Shown piece by piece: positions 19,460 to 27,676 of a stretch of 64,000 nt of DNA. The position numbers and the translations under genes are program-made. The notes beneath the pieces are model-generated. The model worked only from the letters and a program-made list of their open reading frames with translations, ran no database searches and was not told where the DNA came from. This DNA comes from Cyanobium sp. WAJ14-Wanaka (GTDB lineage: Bacteria; Cyanobacteriota; Cyanobacteriia; PCC-6307; Cyanobiaceae), in the NCBI RefSeq assembly GCF_024345375.1, contig NZ_JAGQAZ010000001.1, positions 496,001-560,000 of the forward strand, read 5' to 3'. Numbering within the stretch: the stretch's first letter is position 1; each line of letters begins with the position of its first letter.

Positions 19460-19687
19460 TTAGGAGCAAATTTCCTCGAGGGCTTCGATCACTTCTTGCT
19501 GGAATTTCTCCAGATCTGTTGAATCACTGAGGTCCAGGCCCTCGCCTGCGGCGTTCTGGCTCAGCTCCTGGAAATGGAACGCTCCCTCCCCATGGGCCAG
19601 AAATTCCATGGCGGAGGTCTCTCCGCTTTCCTTGTAGGCGTCGCAGAGGGCCAAAAAGGCCGCATCTTCAGTGAATTCCCAGCTCAT
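19460..19687 (-). CDS. Small acidic hypothetical protein
   Basis: A 75-residue, strongly acidic protein, probably helical, ending in EVIEALEEICS. It has an aromatic start (MSWEFTEDAAFLALCDAY), and the sequence reads as a compact folded domain rather than a chance frame. No family is recognised. It stands alone between the convergent DUF4090 gene and the divergent DUF2237 gene, with 204 bases upstream for its promoter. It is probably specific to picocyanobacteria. Confidence 0.55.
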   Translation of the reverse strand: MSWEFTEDAAFLALCDAYKESGETSAMEFLAHGEGAFHFQELSQNAAGEGLDLSDSTDLEKFQQEVIEALEEICS

Positions 19688-19891
19688 TTATGGGTGCTGC
19701 GCGAAAAGACGTGTGTTGCACGCACACTGACCTTTAACGCCTCCCCCCCGGATTCCGTCAACCACCCGGTCGCAATTTGTCCACTGTCCCTGTTGATAGG
19801 TCCACGCTTTAATCGGCTGATCAGCCCCTAGCCAGGGCCAAATATCAAGTCTCTGTCTGGTTTCATAGCCGGCCACCCATCCCCTGCCCTG

Positions 19892-20275
19892 ATGAACCCC
19901 CAAGTAGAGCCGCAAAACGTCCTTGGTACCGCCCTGGTGACCTGCAGCTGCAATCCGATGACCGGCTGGTTCCGCGATGGGCTCTGTAAAACCGATCCCA
20001 CCGACCATGGCCAGCACAGTGTCTGCTGCGTGGTTACGGAGGCCTTCCTGACCTACAGCAAGGCCCAGGGCAACGATCTATCAACCCCCAGGCCAGATTT
20101 CGGCTTCCCCGGCCTCAGGCCCGGAGACAACTGGTGCGTCTGTGCACCCCGCTGGCTAGAGGCATTTGAGGATGGAATGGCACCACCTGTGCGGCTAGAA
20201 GCCACCGAGGCCAGCGCCCTCGCTTTGATTTCCCTGGATTGCCTGAAGTCCCATGCCGCCAGTCCAGGGACATGA
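19892..20275 (+). CDS. DUF2237 family protein
   Basis: A 127-residue soluble protein with the characteristic DUF2237 sequence: NVLGTALVTCSCNPMTGWFR, the SVCCVVTEAFLTYSKAQGND segment and DFGFPGLRPGDNWCVCAPRW. The family is widespread in bacteria and is conserved around cysteine and tryptophan positions; its biochemical role is not established. Six or more cysteines suggest metal or disulfide chemistry, but that is inference. It precedes gpsA by 33 bases. Confidence 0.85.
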   Translation: MNPQVEPQNVLGTALVTCSCNPMTGWFRDGLCKTDPTDHGQHSVCCVVTEAFLTYSKAQGNDLSTPRPDFGFPGLRPGDNWCVCAPRWLEAFEDGMAPPVRLEATEASALALISLDCLKSHAASPGT

Positions 20276-20308
20276 TGGAAACGGTTTAAAACCAGGGCCG
20301 TACAGCCG

Positions 20309-21229
20309 ATGGGACTACGCATTGCCGTTCTCGGTAGGGGGGCCTGGGGCCAAACCCTGATCGACATCTGGAGCCGTCAAGGCCACCAGGTTTGTTCCTG
20401 GTCGCGGCGCGATGGGGGCTCCCCCGTTCCCCTGCTGGCCAATAGCGATTTGGTGGCGGTGGCGGTTTCCCTGGTGGGAATTGAGCCCCTTGCCAAATTG
20501 CTGAAGGGCCACTGGCCTGCATCCCTGCCCCTGATCAGCTGCAGTAAGGGCATTGATCTGGAACAACTAGCCACACCCAGCCAGCTCTGGCAGCAAGCGC
20601 TTGGCTCGATGCCATGCCTTGTGCTCAGTGGGCCAAACCTGGCTGCAGAACTGAAGCAGGGCCTGCCTGCCGCCAGCGTGCTCGCCTGCAGCGACGCCAG
20701 CCTGGGCCAGCGCCTCCAGGACCAACTCAGTGGTGAAGGTCTGCGCCTGTACACCAACCAGGATCCAATCGGCACTGAGGCGGCCGGAGCCCTCAAGAAC
20801 GTCATCGCCGTGGCGGCTGGAATCTCCGACGGACTCCGTCTAGGGGCCAACGCCAAGGCATCGCTCCTTTGCAGGGGCCTTGCTGAAATGGGAGTAGTTA
20901 TCGAGGGCTTGGGCGGCTCTGCCAGCAGCCTCTATGGCCTTGCCGGCCTGGGAGATTTGCTGGCCACGGCCAATAGCCCCTTGAGCCGGAACTACCGCTG
21001 CGGAGTGCTCCTGGCCGAGGGCCGCACTGAGGAGGAGGCCGTGGCCGAAATCGCTGCCACCGTTGAGGGCATCCGCACCGCCCGTGCTGCCCTGAAGTTG
21101 GCCAGGCCCCACCACTGGAAGCTGCCTATATGCGAACAGGTTGTGGCGGTGCTCGATACCCAGATCAGGCCCGCAGATGCGGTTAGGGCCCTGATGGAGC
21201 GTGAGCTCAAGCCCGAAGCCCAAAAGTGA
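20309..21229 (+). CDS. gpsA: Glycerol-3-phosphate dehydrogenase [NAD(P)+]
   Basis: Makes sn-glycerol 3-phosphate from dihydroxyacetone phosphate for glycerolipid synthesis. The 306 residues include the dinucleotide-binding GRGAWGQTL at the N-terminus, SCSKGID, LSGPNLAAEL, the catalytic Lys in GALKNVIAVAAG and GLAGLGDLLATA. The length is slightly below the family average, with a short N-terminal lead. The PhzF gene overlaps the stop by four bases (GTGA), so these two are coupled. Confidence 0.95.
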   Translation: MGLRIAVLGRGAWGQTLIDIWSRQGHQVCSWSRRDGGSPVPLLANSDLVAVAVSLVGIEPLAKLLKGHWPASLPLISCSKGIDLEQLATPSQLWQQALGSMPCLVLSGPNLAAELKQGLPAASVLACSDASLGQRLQDQLSGEGLRLYTNQDPIGTEAAGALKNVIAVAAGISDGLRLGANAKASLLCRGLAEMGVVIEGLGGSASSLYGLAGLGDLLATANSPLSRNYRCGVLLAEGRTEEEAVAEIAATVEGIRTARAALKLARPHHWKLPICEQVVAVLDTQIRPADAVRALMERELKPEAQK

Positions 21230-22119
21230 GACTGCCAGCCCTACTGATCGAAGCGTTTGCAGCGGGGCCCTGCGCGGGCAACGGAGCGGCGGTGGTGCGC
21301 CTTGAGTGCCCTCTCGATGACCGAATCCTGCAGGGATTAGCCCGCACCCTGAACCAATCGGAGACGGCCTTCCTCGAGCCCAAGGGGGTGGCCTGGGGGC
21401 TGCGCTGGTTCACACCCACCTGTGAGGTGCCCCTCTGTGGCCACGCCACCCTGGCGGCACTCCTGGCCCTGGGGCATTGGGGCCTGCTTAGGCCAGGTGA
21501 AGCCACTTCCCTGCAGACCCTCAGCGGCGAGCTGCGGGCGTCCCTAGGCAGCCAGCAAACCCCAGGTGCCAGCCCCAGCGGAGCGATTGAACTGCCCTAT
21601 GGCCAATTGCTGGAGGCCGATTGCCCCCCATACCTTTGCCAGCTACTCAGATCCCAATTGGCTGGGGAGGTACAACTTTTCTGGCGATCTGAACTCGGCT
21701 ACTCAGTAGGTCTACTTAGCCCGGATGCCCCCCTAGATCAGGCGGATGGCCTGGCGGCGCTGATGGCTGGTGCCCTGTCCGGGCCAGAGCGCCAGGGTCT
21801 GGTCCTGATGCAGGCCTTGGATCAGCATTCAGCCCTGCCCAGGCCCACGGTCAGTGGCAAGGCTGCCAACTACCAACTTCGCTTTTTCGCCCCAGGCCTG
21901 GGAATAGCCGAGGATCCGGTCACCGGCTCCGCCCATGCCCTGGTGGCTCCCTACTGGCTGGAATTGCTTGGCGAAAATGAGGTTGTTGGCTGGCAATGCT
22001 CCAGCAGGCCCGGAGGCATGGTGCTTAATCCCACAGCGCCAGGATGGATGCGAATCCAGGGCAGCGGCCATGTGCTCTGGGATGGCGTACTGAACCTTCC
22101 GGATGGGTCTCCAGAGTGA
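21226..22119 (+). CDS. PhzF family isomerase/epimerase-like protein
   Basis: A 297-residue protein of the PhzF fold, related to diaminopimelate epimerase but using an acidic residue. The GTG start overlaps the gpsA stop. Signature segments are GPCAGNGAAVVRLE near the start, the catalytic Glu in SETAFLEP, PLCGHATLAALLALG and EDPVTGSAHALVAPYW near the end. The natural substrate is unknown for most of the family. It overlaps the SpoIID-like gene by four bases. Confidence 0.88.
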   Translation: MRLPALLIEAFAAGPCAGNGAAVVRLECPLDDRILQGLARTLNQSETAFLEPKGVAWGLRWFTPTCEVPLCGHATLAALLALGHWGLLRPGEATSLQTLSGELRASLGSQQTPGASPSGAIELPYGQLLEADCPPYLCQLLRSQLAGEVQLFWRSELGYSVGLLSPDAPLDQADGLAALMAGALSGPERQGLVLMQALDQHSALPRPTVSGKAANYQLRFFAPGLGIAEDPVTGSAHALVAPYWLELLGENEVVGWQCSSRPGGMVLNPTAPGWMRIQGSGHVLWDGVLNLPDGSPE

Positions 22120-23054
22120 GGCTCCAAGGCCTACTGGCCATACCCCTGGCCCTTGGGGCCCTGGGTCTGGGCTACGGGGCCCAGTCCCTATCCTCCAGGC
22201 CCCAGGTGGGCCAGGAATCGGCCCTGCTTGAGGCCTTCATGGCCGCCCCGCCTCCAGCGGCTGACACCCATCAAAGCGCCCAGGAATTAAGGCAACTGCG
22301 GGCCCAGCGCAGCGCCAATGGTTTGGCAGAACCATCCGCAGGCAGTCCAGTCGACCTGGAGATCCGGGTGGCCCTCCTGGCGGCGAGCCAGGAACCAAAC
22401 CTCAGCGCGACCGGCCGCTGGCAGTTAGTTGGCCGTGGGGGACAGCTGCTGGAGCGGGGCCAACCGGGGCAACTGGTGAATCTTGATCTCTTCCGTCGCA
22501 CGGCCCCAGAGGCCTGGTTGCAAAGCGACGGTGCAGCCCTAGTTGTAAACGGCAATCCCTATGCGGGGCGAATCCGCATTGTCAATTCAGGGGGCTCGCT
22601 CTCGGTGATTAATCACCTGCCGCTTGAGACCTACATCCAATCGGTGGTGGGCTCAGAAATGCCTAGCAGTTGGTCCATTGAAGCCCTTAAGGCCCAGGCC
22701 GTGGCGGCCCGCTCCTACGCCCTCGCCCACATGGCCAGGCCAGCAAACCGGTATTGGCACCTAGGTGACAACACCCGCTGGCAGGCCTATCGAGGCCTTG
22801 AAGCCACCACGCCGCGAACCCGCCAGGCCACCGCCAGCACCGCTGGCCTGATCCTCAGCTACCAGGGCGCGATTGTGGAAAGCCTCTATGCGGCCACCAG
22901 GGCCATCACCCAGGAAGCCCATGGCCACCTGGGGGCAAGCATGAGCCAGCATGGAGCCCAGGAGCTGGCCCAGCAGGGAATGCGCTACAACGCAATCCTT
23001 GGCAGCTATTACCAGGGTGCCTCCCTTGCCCGCTTGCGATCCGGATCCCGCTAA
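22116..23054 (+). CDS. SpoIID/LytB domain protein
   Basis: Probable periplasmic or lipoprotein-like peptidoglycan amidase-enhancer/lytic protein of the SpoIID family. I choose GTG 22116, which overlaps the PhzF stop (GTGA) and opens with a signal/anchor segment (LLAIPLALGALGLGYGAQSL). The SpoIID core is clear in LPLETYIQSVVGSEMPSSW and ALKAQAVAARSYAL. The C-terminal part is condensed: SLYAATRAIT is followed within about ten residues by GHLGASMSQHGAQ, where classic SpoIID proteins have a much longer insert. An enzymatic role is therefore less certain than the fold. Confidence 0.82.
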   Translation: MRLQGLLAIPLALGALGLGYGAQSLSSRPQVGQESALLEAFMAAPPPAADTHQSAQELRQLRAQRSANGLAEPSAGSPVDLEIRVALLAASQEPNLSATGRWQLVGRGGQLLERGQPGQLVNLDLFRRTAPEAWLQSDGAALVVNGNPYAGRIRIVNSGGSLSVINHLPLETYIQSVVGSEMPSSWSIEALKAQAVAARSYALAHMARPANRYWHLGDNTRWQAYRGLEATTPRTRQATASTAGLILSYQGAIVESLYAATRAITQEAHGHLGASMSQHGAQELAQQGMRYNAILGSYYQGASLARLRSGSR

Positions 23055-23057
23055 GTC

Positions 23058-23885
23058 GTGCGCGCAAATGTCCTCTGGCAACGGGCCTGTTCCCAATCGG
23101 AGCGATCGCTCAACAGCGGCGCCCTGGTACCCCTGGGTACCGAGGTAATTGACGGGCCCGGCTTTTTCCCATTTGTGCTGCGCAGGCTTACGGATCCCAC
23201 TCCCAAGCACCTGAGCAGCGGAGGGCCGAAACCGAATCCCTTCCTCCCCTGGGAACAGGATTTGGAGGTGGCTCGCCTTGGCAGCTCCCATGGGCTGATC
23301 CTCAACAAGTACCCGGTGCAACAGGCCCACGTGTTGCTGATCAGCCAAGACTGGCAACCCCAATCCGGCTGGCTTACGACCCTCGACTGGCAGGCGGTGG
23401 CGCAGGTTGCAAGGGACACCGATGGGCTGTGGTTTTTTAACAGTGCCGCCAGGGCAGGCGCCAGTCAGCCCCACCGCCACCTGCAGCTGCTGCCCCGCCA
23501 TGGGGGGGAACAATCCTGCCCCCTTGAGCCGGCCCTGCTCAGCCAACTCGCGGGCAGCTCCCCTTCCTGGCCCTGGAAATATGCCCTCAGCAGGCGTCAA
23601 CCGGGGATAGATCACCGGGATCTGGAGGGTCATTACCTGGATCATGCAGCTCAATTGGGCCTGGGGGATCCCAGGTCTGACCTCCAGCCAAAGGCTTCCC
23701 ACAACGTCCTGTTCTGCGACCACTGGTACCTAACAGTCGTCCGCAGTCAGGAGCACTGCGCCGGTTTCAGTGTCAATGCCCTCGGATATGCGGGCTACCT
23801 ACTGGCCACCGAAAAATCAGATCTGGACTGGCTGGCTCTGCATGGGCCCCAGGCCCTGCTGGAGGCCGTTGCGCCTGGGTGGTGA
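23058..23885 (+). CDS. ATP adenylyltransferase (Ap4A phosphorylase)
   Basis: A 275-residue HIT-superfamily enzyme that phosphorolyses diadenosine tetraphosphate to ADP and ATP. The GTG start comes three bases after the SpoIID stop. The segments LGSSHGLILNKYPVQQAHVLLIS and the catalytic triad region SQPHRHLQLLP (His-x-His) are plain, and the C-terminal domain has SHNVLFCDHWYLTVVRSQ. It closes the gpsA-PhzF-SpoIID run and is followed by a hairpin terminator. Confidence 0.9.
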   Translation: MRANVLWQRACSQSERSLNSGALVPLGTEVIDGPGFFPFVLRRLTDPTPKHLSSGGPKPNPFLPWEQDLEVARLGSSHGLILNKYPVQQAHVLLISQDWQPQSGWLTTLDWQAVAQVARDTDGLWFFNSAARAGASQPHRHLQLLPRHGGEQSCPLEPALLSQLAGSSPSWPWKYALSRRQPGIDHRDLEGHYLDHAAQLGLGDPRSDLQPKASHNVLFCDHWYLTVVRSQEHCAGFSVNALGYAGYLLATEKSDLDWLALHGPQALLEAVAPGW

Positions 23886-23957
23886 CTGGAACCGCGGGGT
23901 AAATAAAACTTCAGTGTTTTCACGGTTGTGCTGAAGGCGGTTGGGGCGGCTTGTTGG

Positions 23958-23993
23958 AAAAGGGAACGACAGGTAAACATTGTCGCTCCTTTT
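23958..23993 (+). terminator. Probable intrinsic terminator after the Ap4A phosphorylase gene
   Basis: Inverted repeat AAAAGG/CCTTTT (23958-23963 with 23988-23993) closes an inner CGACA/TGTCG stem (23967-23971 with 23981-23985). The interior loop is small and the stem ends in a T-run on the plus strand. It lies 72 bases after the stop and 34 bases before the sigma-factor GTG, so it should separate the two transcripts. Confidence 0.5.
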
Positions 23994-24026
23994 GAACACC
24001 AACTACTGCCAACGGACTGCTGACCA

Positions 24027-24716
24027 GTGACTACCCAATCCCAACAAAAACCATCGAAGGCCACCAGGGCACGTAATAAAAGAATCTGCCGATACATCGC
24101 CCTGGTAGAACCGATTGCCAGGTTCTATGCCAGCAACTCGCCTGAACCAATTGATGATCTCCGCCAGGTTGGATTAATGGGACTGCTGCGAGCATCCGAG
24201 CTCTATGAACCAAAACGAAAAATTGCCTTCGAAGCCTTTGCAAAACCCCACATTCGTGGAGCCATGCTCCACTATCTGCGGGATGGAGCCCCAGCCATTC
24301 GACTCCCCAGAACGATTGTCGAGCTGCGCCAAAGGGATCCATCGCGCCTCACAGCAAAGGAACAGCAACGCCTAGATGAAGTGGCAGGCATGCGAAAAAC
24401 AATCTCACTCGACAGTCATCCAGGCATCAACCTGGAGGCCCTTGGGAGTGATGAGGACGGGCCTTTAAGGGAGGGAGAAATAGACACCCTAGGTCTGCTT
24501 AGCCAACTGGAGCCCAAGTTGGCGAGCGTGGTCAGTCAGGTGGTCCTGGCGGGATGGAGCTACAGACGCACTGCCGAAAAACTTGGAATCAGCCCGATGA
24601 CGGTCCAACGCAGACTCAAATGTGGATTGGCCCTCCTCAAGAAGGGCCTCACCACTGGTTCGCTCAAGACAGGGTCGAACTGGAGTCCCGCTCCATTTGC
24701 CGTTTCAGGGTGCTGA
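24027..24716 (+). CDS. Sigma-70 family factor, group 3 (SigF-like)
   Basis: A 229-residue alternative sigma factor. The GTG start is 34 bases after a terminator hairpin. Region 2 is visible as DDLRQVGLMGLLRASELYEP and AKPHIRGAMLHYLRD (about residues 42-90), followed by AIRLPR. Region 4 is at the C-terminus (WSYRRTAEKLGISPMTVQRRL, about 184-204). The AxPHIRG...HYLRD pattern is that of the SigF/SigB-type group 3 factors, which in cyanobacteria often control envelope or pilus genes. The next plus-strand genes encode a secreted DUF3370 protein and a J-domain protein, plausible targets but not proven. No anti-sigma gene is seen. Confidence 0.88.
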   Translation: MTTQSQQKPSKATRARNKRICRYIALVEPIARFYASNSPEPIDDLRQVGLMGLLRASELYEPKRKIAFEAFAKPHIRGAMLHYLRDGAPAIRLPRTIVELRQRDPSRLTAKEQQRLDEVAGMRKTISLDSHPGINLEALGSDEDGPLREGEIDTLGLLSQLEPKLASVVSQVVLAGWSYRRTAEKLGISPMTVQRRLKCGLALLKKGLTTGSLKTGSNWSPAPFAVSGC

Positions 24717-24855
24717 TCGAGGCATCGATGGCGGCCAATTGCCGCTCCAGGCCATCCCGCCAGAAGGTAAGCATCGTCAGCTTCCGACTCTGGTGACGAC
24801 GCCAGCTGGTGGAGCCTTCGTCGCTGTTGCTGCAGCAGGCGAATGGGGGGAGCAT
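24664..24855 (-). CDS. Putative small hypothetical protein antisense to the sigma-factor 3' end
   Basis: A 63-residue frame from ATG 24855 (it could begin at 24870). Its C-terminal half, RDGLERQLAAIDASISTLK, has the amphipathic heptad pattern of a real helical protein. It fills part of the 340-base gap between the sigma factor and the DUF3370 gene, overlapping the last 53 bases of the former on the opposite strand. I do not recognise a named family. The sequence feels like a conserved picocyanobacterial small protein, but this is a judgement from pattern only. Confidence 0.45.
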   Translation of the reverse strand: MLPPFACCSNSDEGSTSWRRHQSRKLTMLTFWRDGLERQLAAIDASISTLKRQMERDSSSTLS

Positions 24856-25055
24856 GGGAAAATCAAACAATGCTGGACGGTTCTAGCGAGCTGAGGCCAT
24901 GCTCCGAGGGTGGTGCAATCAAGCCAGCAATGGCCCCCAGGCACCATCCCCTAGCCCCATGGGCACTCGGATGTCGTGCTCTCAACCCGCGCTGCAATTG
25001 GCGAGATTTGGGCTCCAAACAAACGAACGGACTTAAAGCGAGACTCGTAAGGCGC

Positions 25056-26627
25056 ATGGGTCTAGGTAGAACCTCCAGATTTCTGCTGCTGATCGGCCTA
25101 TTTCTGCCTTTGATGCAGTTAGGCCCAGCGAATGCCTACGTGGCCCTAATGGCCGGTCAGAGGGCCCAGCCACTCAATGGCAGTTTCAACAAAGTACCGG
25201 TGTTGCACTCCAACCAACCCGAGGAGGTTGAAGGCCCCGGAATTCTGATTAGTACATCCCCGGGGTCTAGCTACGCGGCCGAGGGTGGTGCAGCATTAAC
25301 CAATTCGGCATACACTTTTAATGGGGAGTTTGGGATTCACCTTCATCACAAGTATTTCCCTTCAGAGAACAAGCGTTTTAGCGGTGATCGCAGAAGTGAA
25401 CTGACGCTAGGAATGATATTAATAAACCCAGGGTATGAACCCGTTCATATACGTTTTCAATCGGGGGCTGTTCGCAATAGCTTCGAGGCGCCCTACTTGG
25501 CAAATAATCTCATGGGAGTTAAGCCCCTAGGGATACGGCCCTGGAACACAGGGCCTGGGGATGCAACCGCAACTCAGATGCTTCGCGGAAAGTTAGATTC
25601 TAATCTCTCAGAAGAAATTACAATCCCAGGGCGCTCACGAATCGTCCTATTCAAGACTGAACTACCCTCCCTGGGAATTGCCAATGCCCTGCTCAAAGGC
25701 AGGAGTGATGGGCCCTTCCAAATGGCGGTTGTTGCTGCCAAGAATCCCGGCAGCGACTATGACATAGTTGCCGTACTGGATGAGGGAATGCTGGCTCCTG
25801 GCAGGGTATATCTCAATAGGGTTAATGACATAAAAAATAAATTGGTATTTTCCAGAGTTGGAGGAGTGGCGATTGGCGATCTCTATCAAGCCTCTTTAAG
25901 TCATAATCTTGAAACTCAGGGTCCATTGCATGTGCCATTTACTAGTACAGACAGAACTAATTTTGGAACAAAAGAGATTCAAGTTAACCAGTTAGCATCA
26001 AGAATGATCGATTCATCCCTGAATAATGTTGGCACCTATGGGGTAAGATTTGAAGTTACGCTAAATCTAACGGGTAGCGGACCCTATGAACTGGTCCTGA
26101 GCCATCCTGTCGTCTATGGCAAATCCAAGCCAATTGTTGCTTTCCGGGGTTCCATTCAAATTGAGACCGATGAAGGCGATGAAGATATACATGTTGGCCT
26201 AAAGTCTGGCGAGAGTCTTCCACTTAAATCCCTTTATCTCAGGGCGAACCAGGTTAACCGAATCAAGGTGGTAATGGTTTACCCAGCTGACGCCACGCCT
26301 GGACACCTATTGAGTGTGGTTCCAGCCTCACAACTTGCCACTTTTCAGGAACAGGAAAAGCAGGCTGCAATTGCTAGAGCTACCGAAACAAATAACGTGA
26401 GGAAAATGATTATTCCGCCTGATCTGCAGCCACCTGCTAGTGCTGAATTTGGGACCTTTATTATGCGGCTGCCGGTCATTGATGCCCCCCTGACTCCCCC
26501 TCCGATGCTGCGGAGTGATCAAATCCCCTATCAAGTACCGGGAGGTCTTAACCAATCCCTTATTGATAGTTACCAGGAATCGATAGAATTTCAACAACGT
26601 CTAATAAAAAGCCCACTAGATCGTTAA
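25056..26627 (+). CDS. DUF3370 domain secreted protein
   Basis: A 523-residue exported protein. ATG 25056 gives a clear signal peptide (FLLLIGLFLPLMQLGPANA). The frame extends upstream to 24843 but that stretch has no family character. The mature part matches the cyanobacterial DUF3370 pattern: MAGQRAQPLNGSFNKVPVLHSN, PGILISTSPGSSY and FNGEFGIHLHHKYFP. Most of it is predicted beta-strand and it ends in a Pro-rich tail. Function of the family is unknown; a surface or S-layer-like role is possible. The gene is visibly AT-richer than its neighbours. The J-domain gene starts two bases after it, so they form one transcript. Confidence 0.8.
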   Translation: MGLGRTSRFLLLIGLFLPLMQLGPANAYVALMAGQRAQPLNGSFNKVPVLHSNQPEEVEGPGILISTSPGSSYAAEGGAALTNSAYTFNGEFGIHLHHKYFPSENKRFSGDRRSELTLGMILINPGYEPVHIRFQSGAVRNSFEAPYLANNLMGVKPLGIRPWNTGPGDATATQMLRGKLDSNLSEEITIPGRSRIVLFKTELPSLGIANALLKGRSDGPFQMAVVAAKNPGSDYDIVAVLDEGMLAPGRVYLNRVNDIKNKLVFSRVGGVAIGDLYQASLSHNLETQGPLHVPFTSTDRTNFGTKEIQVNQLASRMIDSSLNNVGTYGVRFEVTLNLTGSGPYELVLSHPVVYGKSKPIVAFRGSIQIETDEGDEDIHVGLKSGESLPLKSLYLRANQVNRIKVVMVYPADATPGHLLSVVPASQLATFQEQEKQAAIARATETNNVRKMIIPPDLQPPASAEFGTFIMRLPVIDAPLTPPPMLRSDQIPYQVPGGLNQSLIDSYQESIEFQQRLIKSPLDR

Positions 26628-26629
26628 CA

Positions 26630-27676
26630 ATGGATCGTAAACGATTTAGCCTGGAACTAAGCGAGGGCTTACTCGCAAGAATTGATCAATTCAAAAGCGA
26701 GTGGGGCCTGCGAAGCCGGGGCGCAATTGTTGAACGTCTCCTGCTGGAAATACTGCCTAATGAGGAGCAAGATCCTGGCCCCACTGGCTTTAGCTACCCG
26801 GCTAATGGCTTAAATCAGGGTGCAAACACCCTTGATGAACAAACATCCCTTGGCCTGGAAGATATTGAATCCTCGGCATTTGATGAGGGTGGCTCACTCG
26901 TGCTGGTTGCCCATTCATCTGGTGCCCTTTCCCTTGACCTGGGTGATGGTGTTTCTAATCAACTACCAAATGGTAATTCAGACGTAAATTTCAATACTTC
27001 AAGGATTGACCTGCCTGGTTTTGTTCGAAAACAATCTGCCCAGATAAAACGCAGTCTTTATTCAAGGGATCAATCTCCAGCCCATGCCCCCGAACCGATG
27101 CCCATGGGTAGTGGTGAAACCATTGAACGGGCCCTTGACAAGGCAAGAAATCACTGGCTGGAGCTCTATGGGCACGAGGCCAATGAAGCCGTGATTGAGG
27201 CCGCCATGACCTGGTTGGCCAAGGATGTTTGGCCCCAATCAGATCAGAGCGAAGGTCGAATCTTTACCTGGAGCCTGGCATCAGTTGTGATTGAGTCTCT
27301 TGCGACTGGCTGGCTGCAGGGCCCTCCCAACTTTGAACGGATCATGGTGATGGCTGGCGTTCTGGAGGATCCCTTCAGCACCTCAACACTGGAGATACGT
27401 CTTCCAACCTTGATTCGTAGATTTGTGAACCGCTTTCGAAAACGAAGGCAGGGCACATCTTTCCAGACCCTGGAGCACACCATGACGCTTCACGGTGCCT
27501 TGAAATTACTGAATCTGCCAACTGCCCCTGGCCATCGGCTCACCCTCTCGGAAATACGCGAGGGATACCGGGAACTGGCCTTAAAAACCCATCCTGATTC
27601 AGGCGGAAGCGAGGAAGGCATGCGGAAGGTGAACGAGGCATACCAGCTGCTTAAGGAGCTTTACCGCAAGGAGTAA
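26630..27676 (+). CDS. Protein with N-terminal ribbon-helix-helix-like segment and C-terminal J-domain
   Basis: A 348-residue protein in three parts. Residues 1-42 (RKRFSLELSEGLLARIDQFK then RSRGAIVERLLLEIL) look like a strand-helix-helix CopG/ribbon-helix-helix unit. Residues about 45-165 are Gly/Ser/Asp/Asn-rich and probably disordered. A helical domain follows, then a J-domain at about 288-348 with the HPD motif (ALKTHPDSGG) and KVNEAYQLLKELY. There is no G/F region or zinc finger, so it is a class III J-protein. The pairing of a DNA-binding-like unit with an Hsp70 co-chaperone module is unusual. It is co-transcribed with the DUF3370 gene. Confidence 0.8.
   Translation: MDRKRFSLELSEGLLARIDQFKSEWGLRSRGAIVERLLLEILPNEEQDPGPTGFSYPANGLNQGANTLDEQTSLGLEDIESSAFDEGGSLVLVAHSSGALSLDLGDGVSNQLPNGNSDVNFNTSRIDLPGFVRKQSAQIKRSLYSRDQSPAHAPEPMPMGSGETIERALDKARNHWLELYGHEANEAVIEAAMTWLAKDVWPQSDQSEGRIFTWSLASVVIESLATGWLQGPPNFERIMVMAGVLEDPFSTSTLEIRLPTLIRRFVNRFRKRRQGTSFQTLEHTMTLHGALKLLNLPTAPGHRLTLSEIREGYRELALKTHPDSGGSEEGMRKVNEAYQLLKELYRKE

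Noticed and set aside
22761-23723. 320-residue frame antisense to the SpoIID and Ap4A phosphorylase genes
   Set aside because: Both plus-strand genes have clear family motifs; the antisense frame is a by-product of high GC and codon bias.
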